From contig NZ_LGKG01000164.1 in assembly GCF_001294335.1 (NCBI RefSeq), forward strand, positions 26,120-90,119: a stretch of DNA of 64,000 nt, in the 5' to 3' direction. Under the pieces are notes generated by a model. It ran no database searches and had not been told where the DNA came from. It was given only the letters and a program-made list of their open reading frames with translations. The translations under genes and the position numbers were made by a program. This document shows positions 36,346-43,996 of this stretch, piece by piece. The stretch's first letter is position 1. Each line of letters opens with the position of its first letter. This DNA is from Streptomyces chattanoogensis (GTDB lineage: Bacteria; Actinomycetota; Actinomycetes; Streptomycetales; Streptomycetaceae).

Positions 36346-36545
36346 TCAGAACGACACGGTGAGGGAGATGGCGACGATGTTGGCGATGACGAAGAGGCCC
36401 GTCGCGATGGCGAAAATGCGGTGGTTGAAGCGCCGCGCCGTCGGTCGGTCCATGGGGTCGGCCAACAGCTTCATGATGTAGGTGGTGTTGGCGACACCGA
36501 TCAGTACGTAGAGCAGGCTTATGAAGTGGATCTCTTCGACCAGCC
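36346..36545 (-). pseudogene. C-terminal fragment of a small membrane protein
   Basis: On the reverse strand one frame with strongly GC-biased third positions reads VEEIHFISLLYVLIGVANTT, then YIMKLLADPMDRPTARRFNH, then IFAIATGLFVIANIVAISLT, and ends VSF with a TGA at 36346. It has two hydrophobic segments separated by a basic loop. No start codon or ribosome site is available, and upstream the frame loses coding character at about 36545. It looks like the tail of a membrane protein whose front is lost. The family is not recognised. Confidence 0.4.
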
Positions 36546-36563
36546 TGGGAGACAGACACCATC

Positions 36564-36761
36564 GTGACCGACGCCTCCCGGATGCTCGACGCGGGCCACC
36601 CGGCGAGCGCTCTTCTGGGACTCACCGCCGCCTACCACGAGGATGCACAGCGCCTCCCGGACCTCCACCCCTTGTGGGCCCGCGCGTACGACGATCTCGA
36701 CCGCCCTCTGTTCCGTGAACGTCTCGATGTCATGCTGGAGAACCACCACCAGGCATTCTGA
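36564..36761 (+). CDS. Small hypothetical protein or gene fragment
   Basis: A 65-residue frame from GTG 36564 with a distant GGGAGA upstream. It reads MTDASRMLDAGHPASALLGL, then TAAYHEDAQRLPDLHPLWAR, and ends VMLENHHQAF. It is helical, acidic and has high GC3, so it looks genuinely coding. No family is recognised. It abuts the membrane-protein relic head to head at about 36545-36560 and may be the 3' end of a larger lost gene. Confidence 0.35.
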   Translation: MTDASRMLDAGHPASALLGLTAAYHEDAQRLPDLHPLWARAYDDLDRPLFRERLDVMLENHHQAF

Positions 36762-36804
36762 TGCTGTGAGGGGGACGCGTCTGAATGGTTGATGGGGTGG
36801 GTGG

Positions 36805-36891
36805 GTGTCGAGTCCCAAGCCGTTGCCGCTGGAGATGTCCGATCAGGAGCGCCGGGTGTTGCGGGGCTGGTCGCAGCGGCGGTTGAGATGA
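36805..36891 (+). pseudogene. IS630-type transposase, 5' remnant
   Basis: A GTG at 36805 opens PKPLPLEMSDQERRVLRGWS followed by QRR and then a stop. This is the typical start of actinobacterial IS630-family transposases (L-x-E-R-x-x-L-x-x-W-x-R-R). About 300 residues are missing. The following DNA shows only faint traces of the next helix. It is a short decayed element. Confidence 0.4.
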
Positions 36892-37130
36892 CGGCACTGC
36901 CGAGTGCCCGAGGAGCGCTCTACAGGGACCGATGCCCACCAGGGCGAGCAGCTGCGGGGCGGGGCGGGGCGTTCCGCGAGCCCGATCGCCCCACGCTGCG
37001 CCGCTTCCGCGCGGCTGTCGGCTCGTGTCCGGAGTTGCCGTGATCTCGCTTCGGAAGGCCGTTGTCACGCATGGCTATGACGAATGCGGGTTGAACAGGC
37101 GGCCAGGCAGCCTGCCTTGGGGTTCACCGT

Positions 37131-37349
37131 GTGCGGGGTTCGTTGCGGAAGAGGCAGGCGGTGGCCGTGGGCAAGAGCGCCTACGCCGACCTCATCCGGA
37201 CGCACGCCGGGCCGTCCGCGAAGGTTAAGTACCTCCAGGTCTCGACGACGGGCGGCAACGCGCGCAGAGTCGTACCGTTCGACAACGACGTCGACGGAGC
37301 GGCGCTTTTCGTGACCGCCTGGTCGGCGACGCCGCCCAACGCCTCCTGA
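37131..37349 (+). CDS. Small hypothetical protein or fragment
   Basis: A 72-residue frame whose last 55 residues look coding: GKSAYADLIRTHAGPSAKVK, then VVPFDNDVDGAALFVTAWSA, to a TGA at 37349. There is no good ribosome site and no recognised family. The preceding 250 bp contain nothing convincing, so it may be the end of a truncated gene. Confidence 0.25.
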   Translation: MRGSLRKRQAVAVGKSAYADLIRTHAGPSAKVKYLQVSTTGGNARRVVPFDNDVDGAALFVTAWSATPPNAS

Positions 37350-37451
37350 TACCGCTGCTGGAATTTCCGGGGGCGACGCCCCCCTCGTCGGCTCCGGCGT
37401 GCGTGGGGCGGGCCGGCCGCTCCAGGGACGCCACCGGCTCGGTGCGGCAGG

Positions 37452-38408
37452 TCAGTTCCGCGCGCCGGCCACCAGCGTGCGGTACCAGCCGAGTGTGGCG
37501 TCGAGCGTCGCTTCCAGCGGCGTCGGACGGAGGCCGAAGGACCGCTCGAACGCCGAGGAGTCCACGATCTGCGGCTCGGTGTGCTGGTAGAACATCTCCG
37601 CGTACTCGTCCATGAAGGTCGCGTCGAACGGCCCGAAGGGGCGGGGTTCGGTGAGCAGCACCCGCCGCAGCGGGCCGCCCACCCGCTCCTCGGTCATCGA
37701 GTGGATCTCGCGGGTGGTACGGGCGGGAGCGGTGGGCAGATGCCACACCCGGCCGTCGCCTTCCGGGTCTTCGCCGAGGGTGGCCAGCCCCTTCGCCACA
37801 TCCTGGATGGCCGTGTAGCTGTGCGGGAGGTCGATGTCACCCAGCGCCAGGACCTCGCCGCCGGTCAGTGCGGGCGGGAACACCGCGCCGCCGAGCGTCG
37901 AGTTGAGCACGCCGGGGCCGACGAAGTCGGCGGACCGGCCGAGGACGACACGGGCCCGCCCCGCACGGTGAGCGGCGAGATATGCCTCGTCCAGCTGCGC
38001 CCGCATCGCTCCCTTACGGCTCGTCGCCCGCCAGGGAGTGTCCTCCGTCATCACCTCGCCGTGCGTCGGGCCGTACGGGTACATCGTGTCCAGGACGACC
38101 AGCCGTGCCCCGGTGGCCTCGACGGCGGCCAGCACCGCCTGCTGGACCCAGGGCATGACCTCGACCTGCTGGTGATAGGCGACGTTCACGCAGTGGTACA
38201 CGACATCCGCGCCCTCGACGGCGGCCCGCGCCCCGTCGTGCGTGCTCACATCGGCGGCACGGCACTGCACGCCGTCGGGGGCGCCTTGCGGCGTCGAGCG
38301 GCTGACCAGCCGTACGGCGTGACCCCGGCGGGCGAGCTCGGCGGCAAGCGTGGTGCCGGCCGGGCCGGCACCCAGAACGACGTGGAGACGGTGTGCTGCA
38401 ACAGACAT
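37452..38408 (-). CDS. NAD(P)-dependent epimerase/dehydratase-type oxidoreductase
   Basis: A 318-residue extended-SDR protein with an N-terminal Rossmann fold (VVLGAGPAGTTLAAEL). The body is like NAD-dependent epimerases: VVYHCVNVAYHQ, LVVLDTMYPYGP and SYTAIQDVAKGLATL. The canonical Y-x-x-x-K is not obvious; a tyrosine follows LVVLDTM. The start at 38408 has an AAGGA site. It is divergent from the TetR regulator at 38610, and the 200-bp gap contains a perfect inverted repeat, so it is the regulator's probable target. It may reduce or isomerise a ketone- or sugar-like compound; the substrate is unknown. Confidence 0.87.
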   Translation of the reverse strand: MSVAAHRLHVVLGAGPAGTTLAAELARRGHAVRLVSRSTPQGAPDGVQCRAADVSTHDGARAAVEGADVVYHCVNVAYHQQVEVMPWVQQAVLAAVEATGARLVVLDTMYPYGPTHGEVMTEDTPWRATSRKGAMRAQLDEAYLAAHRAGRARVVLGRSADFVGPGVLNSTLGGAVFPPALTGGEVLALGDIDLPHSYTAIQDVAKGLATLGEDPEGDGRVWHLPTAPARTTREIHSMTEERVGGPLRRVLLTEPRPFGPFDATFMDEYAEMFYQHTEPQIVDSSAFERSFGLRPTPLEATLDATLGWYRTLVAGARN

Positions 38409-38517
38409 GGCGATTCCTTCTCTCCGGGATGGCGGTGGATCGGATCAGCGGCGGGCGAGGGCGGTGGAGCGAAAGCCCTCCGCTTCACCTTCTCGCTTCT
38501 GTTAGAGACCATAACTT

Positions 38518-38536
38518 TTGCGATCCACCATCGCAA
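38518..38536. promoter_or_regulatory. Inverted-repeat operator candidate for the TetR-family regulator
   Basis: TTGCGAT and ATCGCAA form a perfect 7-bp inverted repeat separated by CCACC, midway between the divergent epimerase and TetR genes. A second dyad GTTA-N7-TAAC (about 38501-38515) lies beside it. The A/T-rich stretch here contrasts with the flanks and probably includes both promoters. Confidence 0.55.
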
Positions 38537-38609
38537 CTGAAGTGGTGGTTACGATGAGCGAGGACCGCTCACACATGCCGTCCGCCGCCCCGCAACGCAG
38601 GAGGAGAAC

Positions 38610-39320
38610 ATGGCCGCCGAGGTACGAAGCCCCCGGGAGCGCTATCGCGAGCAGAACCGTGCGGAGATCAAGGCGGCCGCGCTGCAGCAGCTCGCCGAGG
38701 GCGGCGTCCAGGCCGTCGCGCTCACCCGGATCGCCAAGGACATGGGGCTGTCCGGGCCGGCCCTCTACCGCTACTTCGCGGGCCGGGACGATCTGCTGGG
38801 CGAGCTGATCCGGGACGCCTACAACGACGTGGCGCAGGCCATCGCGCAAGCCGACGACGCGTCCGCCCGGGAAGCGCGGGCCACCCTGCACGCCCTCGCC
38901 GGCGCCTACCGGAGCTGGGCCGTCGCACAGCCGCACCGCTATCTCCTGATCCAGGGGACGCCGCTCCCCGGTTACGCGGCTCCGCCCGACACGCTCCAGC
39001 GCGCGCGGGCCGTCCTGGGGCCGTTCCTGAAGGTGTTCGCCGCCGGTGCGCCCGCCGAGGCGCTACGGCCGGTCGTCGCCGAGATGGACGCGTGGGTACG
39101 CAAGGACGACGGCGTCGCCGACTGGGTGGCGCAGCACACCGGGCTGCCGCCACACGGCAAGGCGGCGGGCATCGCCCTCGCAGGTACGGTGCTGGCCTGG
39201 TCGCAGCTGCACGGCACGGTCGGCCTGGAGGTGTCCGGCCATTACGCCGGGATGGGGCACCGCGCATCGACCTTGCTCACCACGCAGATCAACACCCTGG
39301 CCGATTCGTTCCGGCTCTAG
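38610..39320 (+). CDS. TetR-family transcriptional regulator
   Basis: A 236-residue regulator starting at ATG 38610 after GGAGGAGAAC. The N-terminal helix-turn-helix is AEIKAAALQQLAEGGVQAVA followed by LTRIAKDMGLSGPALYRYFA and GRDDLL, the standard TetR DNA-binding core. The C-terminal ligand domain resembles the WHG-type (TetR_C) domain, with SWAVAQPHRYLLIQGTPLPG. It probably represses the divergent epimerase/dehydratase gene and itself through the dyads at 38501-38536. Its last codons overlap the stop of a broken NTF2-like gene on the other strand. Confidence 0.92.
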   Translation: MAAEVRSPRERYREQNRAEIKAAALQQLAEGGVQAVALTRIAKDMGLSGPALYRYFAGRDDLLGELIRDAYNDVAQAIAQADDASAREARATLHALAGAYRSWAVAQPHRYLLIQGTPLPGYAAPPDTLQRARAVLGPFLKVFAAGAPAEALRPVVAEMDAWVRKDDGVADWVAQHTGLPPHGKAAGIALAGTVLAWSQLHGTVGLEVSGHYAGMGHRASTLLTTQINTLADSFRL

Positions 39321-39758
39321 ACCGTAGAGGGCCGTCCTTCACGGCGGTGGAACGGTTCCCGGGGTCGAGCGAGCGGGCGCGGTCGGGCGGCCTGCGGTCC
39401 TCGGCGTGCGCCTCCGAGGATTCGGTCCGCTTCGCTGCTGTCCAGCATGAGCGTCGTTTCCTCGATGCGGCGGAAGCGGCCATCGGGGCCGAACTCGCCG
39501 AAGAGGTAGACCTCGGTGCGGACGGCGGAACCGTCCTTCTTGGTGACGCTGATGGTGTGACGGTCGGCGTACAGCTTTCCGTTTTCCGTCGGTCAGTTCT
39601 TCGTGCATCTCGATGATGCCGTCGGACACGACCGTGCGGAGGTGGGTGATGTGCTCGATGAACCCGTCACGGTCGTCCCACTTGCCGGCCACATCGACGT
39701 ACAGCCAGTTGCCGCGTGCCTGTGGATCACGGCTGATGTAGTACTCCCGCTCCGTTGC
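39317..39758 (-). pseudogene. SnoaL/NTF2-like protein, frameshifted
   Basis: The reverse strand reads ATEREYYISRDPQARGNWLY, then VAGKWDDRDGFIEHITHLRT and EMHEELTDGK. Near 39578-39592 it shifts frame and continues as KLYADRHTISVTKKDGS and TEVYLFGEFGPDGRFRRIEE, to a TAG at 39317. The two halves together form a nuclear-transport-factor-2/SnoaL-like domain. No start codon is found; the 5' side runs straight into an EF-hand-like fragment. A frameshift plus loss of the start make it a pseudogene. Confidence 0.65.
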
Positions 39759-39872
39759 CGTTTACGTCGAGCTTGTCGAAGACGAGCCGCCGGTTTCCTG
39801 GGAACTTCCCAGGGCCTTCTGGAGACAGAGGAAATTCCTCGGCGTTGACAGTTCCGTCGCCCACCTCGGTGC
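39741..39872 (-). pseudogene. EF-hand protein fragment
   Basis: In another reverse frame the translation includes EVGDGTVNAEEF and then FDKLDVNGNGAG. These look like the end of one calcium-binding EF-hand loop (G-D-G-x-V-x-x-x-E-F) and the start of the next (D-x-N-G-N-G). The frame stops soon after, where it overlaps the NTF2-like relic. The identification is tentative because only partial loops remain. Confidence 0.35.
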
Positions 39873-40158
39873 CCGCGGTCGTACGGACGGCCGAGCCGCA
39901 CCGAAGGCGAGCGCGCCCGCCCGAACGCCCCAGCAACAGAGGGGACTTCATCGCGGCTATAGCCTTCAGCGTTGGCAAGCGCCGCCTGGCAGCGAGCCCA
40001 TCAGCCCGCGGAGCTGCCGAACTGCGGATCACGGACTCCCCTGTGGCGGCGTCCGCTGCGACTGCGCCGCCATCGGCGCGCCCCGGCCGGACACCGCGTA
40101 CCGGCACCCGCACCGGTCGCCACAGCAGGCACACCCTGATCCTCGCGGTGATACTGGA

Positions 40159-40983
40159 GTGGTGCGGCATGGAGATGCCGGGCGCTACGGCGAGGACGCC
40201 TTCCGCCCAGAGGAGACCGGCGAGGCGCACCGGATCGATCTGGGTGCGCTCGCCTACGACGAGGTGACCACTGCACGGCTGAGGGCACTGGGCACCGGCC
40301 CCGGCTGGCACTGCCTGGATGTCGGGGCCGGGACCGGCACCGTGGCGCGGTGGCTGCTGGAGTCGGCGGGTGTCAGCTCCGTCCTTGCAGTGGACCGTGA
40401 CACCCGGTTCCTCCCCGTGGACCGCCCGCCGGGGCTGGTGGCCCAGACTGCCGACATCACCGCACCGGACTTCGACCCCGGCCGCTTCCATCTCGTCCAC
40501 GCCCGCTTCGTGCTGATGCATCTGCGCTCCTGGCGCCGCATGATCGCCAGGCTCGGTTCCCTGCTCGTCCCAGGTGGTGTCCTGGTGCTCAGCGACGCCG
40601 TCGACCTGACCACCTCCTCCGCGCCGGCCACCCCGTACACCGTGGTCATGCGCGCGATGTGGCAGGCGCTCCGGCAGACCATCGGTACGGACATCTCCTG
40701 GGTGCCGGACTACCCCTACTTCCTTCTGGAGGACGGCCTTCACTCGGTGGCCGCCGAGATCCACGTCCCTCCGCTGCTCCCGAACGGTCCGCTCAACCGC
40801 TTCTGGGCCGACACCTGGGAGCGCACCCGGTGCGCCATCCTTGCGACGGGCCAGGTCGACGAGTCAGGGATCGAACGGGCCCTGGACGCCCTGTCCTCCC
40901 CGGATTCCGCAGCCCTCTCCCCCGGCATGCTCACCACCTGGGGCTGGAAGCCCCAGCACACCGCCGGCTCCCCACACCCGTGA
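40159..40983 (+). CDS. Class I SAM-dependent methyltransferase
   Basis: A 274-residue enzyme. The SAM-binding motif I is CLDVGAGTGTVARWLL, followed by the acidic VLAVDRD at the end of beta 2, and the later motifs LVHARFVLMHLRSW and VPGGVLVLSD. It transfers a methyl group from S-adenosylmethionine to an unknown acceptor in the cytoplasm. The start is uncertain. GTG 40159 is only weakly preceded by GGAG, but TGATACT just upstream resembles a -10 box, so the mRNA could be leaderless. A broken aldo/keto reductase follows on the other strand. No clear operon partner. Confidence 0.87.
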   Translation: MVRHGDAGRYGEDAFRPEETGEAHRIDLGALAYDEVTTARLRALGTGPGWHCLDVGAGTGTVARWLLESAGVSSVLAVDRDTRFLPVDRPPGLVAQTADITAPDFDPGRFHLVHARFVLMHLRSWRRMIARLGSLLVPGGVLVLSDAVDLTTSSAPATPYTVVMRAMWQALRQTIGTDISWVPDYPYFLLEDGLHSVAAEIHVPPLLPNGPLNRFWADTWERTRCAILATGQVDESGIERALDALSSPDSAALSPGMLTTWGWKPQHTAGSPHP

Positions 40984-40984
40984 G

Positions 40985-41265
40985 GCACCACTCCACGGAT
41001 GGTCGCCGGCGACGCCCCGGGATCGGGACGACGGCCGGGGACTTCGCCAACTCCCAAGCCAGGCAGGCTTACTGAGGGCTGACCCCGCGTTCCTTGGCGA
41101 TGCGCGCGAAGGGGTGTGTGATGTTCCCAGGTCGCCCGCCCGGGAGATACCGCCCAGCGGGCTGTACGGCAGGAAGGCGATCCCCAGCTCAGTACACCTG
41201 CGCAGCTGGGGCTCGCTGTCGTGGCCGGCCGGCGAGAAATTCGGCACGTGCAGCTGGTATGACGA
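40985..41265 (-). pseudogene. Aldo/keto reductase, 3' remnant with several lesions
   Basis: The reverse strand contains NFSPAGHDSEPQLRRCTELG, then IAFLPYSPLGGISRAGDLG, the late part of an aldo/keto reductase barrel. A one-base shift near 41110 moves to HPFARIAKERGVSPQ, which meets an in-frame TAA before ACLAWELAKSPAVVPIPG. A further shift leads to PGASPATI. The N-terminal two thirds with the catalytic Tyr are absent. With two frameshifts and a stop it is clearly inactive. Confidence 0.7.
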
Positions 41266-41336
41266 GGCCGCCCGGAATCAGGCTGTCCCATGGTGCACCG
41301 TCCAATGGCGTCCGCGCTCCCCTGCGCGGCGCACCG

Positions 41337-42110
41337 TCACAAGGCGTCGAGCGCGCTCACCTTCCAGCCGCCGGAGGTGTCCACGAGCGTCATCCGGACC
41401 CGGTTGAGGTCGAGGCGCGGCCCGGACACCTGAGTGCTGTTGGTGACCTGGTTCATGAAGACGAGGACGACGACCTTCTCCGGCGAGGCGGAGACCACCG
41501 ATGCGGCGGGGGCTCCCCCGGCGGGGGGCTTCGCCACCGTGGCCGTGACGACGCCCCGGTACTTCTCGGCGGTGGGCGCCACCACCCTCGTGGTCGTCTT
41601 GCGGTACTTGCCCGCGAAGGACCCGGTGAGGTGGGCGCGGGCCTTCGCGAAATCGCGATCGAGGTGGCGGTAGTCGTAGGAGAGGATCTCCGGCGCGGCC
41701 TTGCGCGCGACGGCCAGGGCCTCGGTGCGCGCCTGCTGCGTCCGCCGGTCCTCCCGGTACTCCCAGCCCAGCATGGCGGCGGCGACGAGGCCCGCCACGA
41801 CGAGTGCGGCCAGCACGGCGGTCACCGCACCGGAGATCCGGCGGGCGGGCTTCGCGCTCTTCTCCGCTCCGGCCTGGTCACGGACGGCGCCCTTCGCCCG
41901 CTCCGGGGCCTCGGTGTCCGTCCCGGTCGCGGAACCGGACGCCTCGTCCACCACCGCGCTCTCCGTCGCCGCCGCCTCCTCGTCGAGGGCCGACTCACGC
42001 GCTTTTTCGGCCCGCTTGGAGGCGGCGCGGGCGGCCGCCGCCACGGATCGGTGCCGGGCCGATGTGCCGGTGCCGGCGCCGGCACGGCCTCGTACGGTCG
42101 CCTTGGTCAC
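41337..42110 (-). CDS. Mce-associated membrane protein, last gene of the mce operon
   Basis: A 257-residue protein from GTG 42110 behind AAGGAG. The first 90 residues are charged and Ala-rich. A single membrane helix follows (about 93-115, GAVTAVLAALVVAGLVAAAM), then an extracytoplasmic NTF2-like domain with the Mce-associated hallmark EILSYDYRHLDRDFAKARAH. Proteins of this kind (Mas/Mam) accompany Mce complexes and are thought to stabilise them. It lies 54 bp after the previous Mce-associated gene, in the same direction. Confidence 0.88.
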   Translation of the reverse strand: MTKATVRGRAGAGTGTSARHRSVAAAARAASKRAEKARESALDEEAAATESAVVDEASGSATGTDTEAPERAKGAVRDQAGAEKSAKPARRISGAVTAVLAALVVAGLVAAAMLGWEYREDRRTQQARTEALAVARKAAPEILSYDYRHLDRDFAKARAHLTGSFAGKYRKTTTRVVAPTAEKYRGVVTATVAKPPAGGAPAASVVSASPEKVVVLVFMNQVTNSTQVSGPRLDLNRVRMTLVDTSGGWKVSALDAL

Positions 42111-42164
42111 GGTGTTTCTCCTTACTCGCCAGACGGCTGTGGGGGGTGCGGATCAGCCGACGGG

Positions 42165-42740
42165 TCAGCCGACGAACTCGACATTCGAGGTCAGCCACCG
42201 CCCGCCCTCGAGCACGAGGTCGAGTTGCAGCCGGTAGTTGCGGGCCTGGCCCTGGGGCGCGGCGACGTTGGTCACCCTGCTGTCGGCCACGACCAGGACC
42301 TGGGCGGACGTGTCGCCCGCCTTGGCGATACCGGCTTCTAGGACGTGTCCCTCAGAAACCGACTTGTTGTGCGCGACCAGCTTGGTGAGCTCCTTGGTCT
42401 GGGCGGTGAACTGCTCCTTGAAGTCACCCGTGGCGCCCTTCAGGACGTTCTTGCTGTCCCGGTCGTAGTGCCGGTAGTCGAGCGAGGTGAAATTCACCGC
42501 TGACTGCCGGGCCGCCGCCAGAATGTTCTGATTGCGTTGTTCCTCCCCGTGCTGCTGGTACAGCCGCACCCCGAAGAAGCCGGAGAGCACCACCAGCACG
42601 GCGAGGACGCCGACGAGCGCAACGGGGAGCACCCGGCTCTCCCGCGCCGCGCGCACGGCCTCGGTCGCAGGGCGCGGCGCGGACGCCGCCGTACGCTCCG
42701 CCAGGCGGCGGATCATGCCATAGGTCCGACGAGCAGCCAT
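42165..42740 (-). CDS. Mce-associated membrane protein
   Basis: A 191-residue protein with a membrane helix (about 37-57, VLPVALVGVLAVLVVLSGFF). The extracytoplasmic domain contains AVNFTSLDYRHYDRDSKNVL, the conserved block also present in the next gene. The start at 42740, behind AAAGGA, overlaps mceF by 28 bp; an ATG at 42716 would give a four-base overlap but lacks a ribosome site. It belongs to the same family as the product of 41337-42110, and the two probably pair at the base of the Mce transporter in the cell envelope. Confidence 0.88.
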   Translation of the reverse strand: MAARRTYGMIRRLAERTAASAPRPATEAVRAARESRVLPVALVGVLAVLVVLSGFFGVRLYQQHGEEQRNQNILAAARQSAVNFTSLDYRHYDRDSKNVLKGATGDFKEQFTAQTKELTKLVAHNKSVSEGHVLEAGIAKAGDTSAQVLVVADSRVTNVAAPQGQARNYRLQLDLVLEGGRWLTSNVEFVG

Positions 42741-43996
42741 TGCCACGAGTCCTTTCCGAACGCACTCTGTTCTCCGCCCGTCGAGCCGATCTGGACGGTC
42801 CCCCCGCCCGGACCGGCGGCCTGCCCGGTCGCGGGATCGTACGGTGCGATGTACGACGCCGGATCGCCGCGGCCGCCCCGCACCTCGGAACTTCCGGGCC
42901 GCGGAACGTTCTGCGCGCCGCGGACCGAGCTCTTGCTGCCCCGCGGGAGCGTGCAGCGCGCGGACGTGTTCGCGTGCACCTCGCGGGTGTCCTTCGGGTC
43001 GCGACGCTGCGTCGATCCGTAGCCCCGCCGGCACGACGGCGGGTCGTCGGCGTTGACCACCATGCCGAAGTGGCTGGTGCCGTCACCCGGCAGCACGGTG
43101 AAGCTGCCGGCCACGACGACCGGGAAGGTGACCAGCGTCTGCTCCACGTTGGGGAGCCGGGCCACGGTGACCTGTCCACCGCTGATCAGGTTCCCCAGCA
43201 GGACCGGCAGCGCCTTCCGGTTGGCCTTCAGCAGTGAGTCCATCTCGTGCGCCGCCGTCGAACCGCCGTCCACCAGCCGGCGGAGGTCGCGGTCGCTGTC
43301 CTTGATCTGGCCGGTGAGGTCCGCCAGGTCGCGGGAGAACGACTTGAAGGCCGAGCCCTTGTCGATCTGCGTCTTCAGGACGGTCCCCGAGTCGTCGATC
43401 AGCGAGATCGTCTGGGGCAGGGTGTCGCTCGCCGATTCCACGAGCCGGTTGCCCGAGTCGACCAACCGGGTCAGGTGCGGGGCCGTGCCGGTGAACGCCT
43501 GGCCCAGCTCGTCGACGGTGGTCCGCAGGTCCTTCTTGTCCACGGAGCCGACGAGGCGGTCGAAGCTGCGGATCATCTCCGTGGTCGGCAGCGGCGTGCG
43601 GGTGTCCTTGGGGGAGATCGTGCTGCCCTCGTGCAGATACGGGCCGCCTGCGGCACGCGGCTGCAGATCGATGTACTGCTCGCCCACCGCCGAGCGGTTC
43701 GCCACGACCGCGAGCGTGTCGGCAGGGATGCGCGAGCCGTCCTTGATGCGCAGCTCCACCGAAACGCGCGAGCCGACCAGGCGCAGTTCGCCGACGCGGC
43801 CCACGGGCGCGCCGCGGTAGGTGACCTCGGCGCCCGAGTAGATGCCGCCGGAGTCGGCGAACCGGGCCTGCACGGAGTACCCGCTGTCCGTCAGGCGGTC
43901 GCCCAGTCCCGCATACTCGGCGCCGACGTACGACACGCCGATCGCGGTGACTGCGGAGAAGGCGAGCAGTTGGACCTTGACCGTACGAGTGATCAT
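42713..43996 (-). CDS. mceF: Mce-family protein (MceF position)
   Basis: A 427-residue MlaD/MCE protein. An N-terminal membrane anchor is followed by the MCE domain (about 35-115): YSVQARFADSGGIYSGAEVT, then GAPVGRVGELRLVG and LQPRAAGGPYL. A long helical region follows that is thought to form the lipid-conducting tunnel with the other five Mce subunits. The C-terminus is long and low-complexity, unlike the usual MceF end. It starts at 43996 as ATGA overlap with mceE. It is the sixth Mce gene counted from the permeases. Confidence 0.92.
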   Translation of the reverse strand: MITRTVKVQLLAFSAVTAIGVSYVGAEYAGLGDRLTDSGYSVQARFADSGGIYSGAEVTYRGAPVGRVGELRLVGSRVSVELRIKDGSRIPADTLAVVANRSAVGEQYIDLQPRAAGGPYLHEGSTISPKDTRTPLPTTEMIRSFDRLVGSVDKKDLRTTVDELGQAFTGTAPHLTRLVDSGNRLVESASDTLPQTISLIDDSGTVLKTQIDKGSAFKSFSRDLADLTGQIKDSDRDLRRLVDGGSTAAHEMDSLLKANRKALPVLLGNLISGGQVTVARLPNVEQTLVTFPVVVAGSFTVLPGDGTSHFGMVVNADDPPSCRRGYGSTQRRDPKDTREVHANTSARCTLPRGSKSSVRGAQNVPRPGSSEVRGGRGDPASYIAPYDPATGQAAGPGGGTVQIGSTGGEQSAFGKDSWQWLLVGPMA

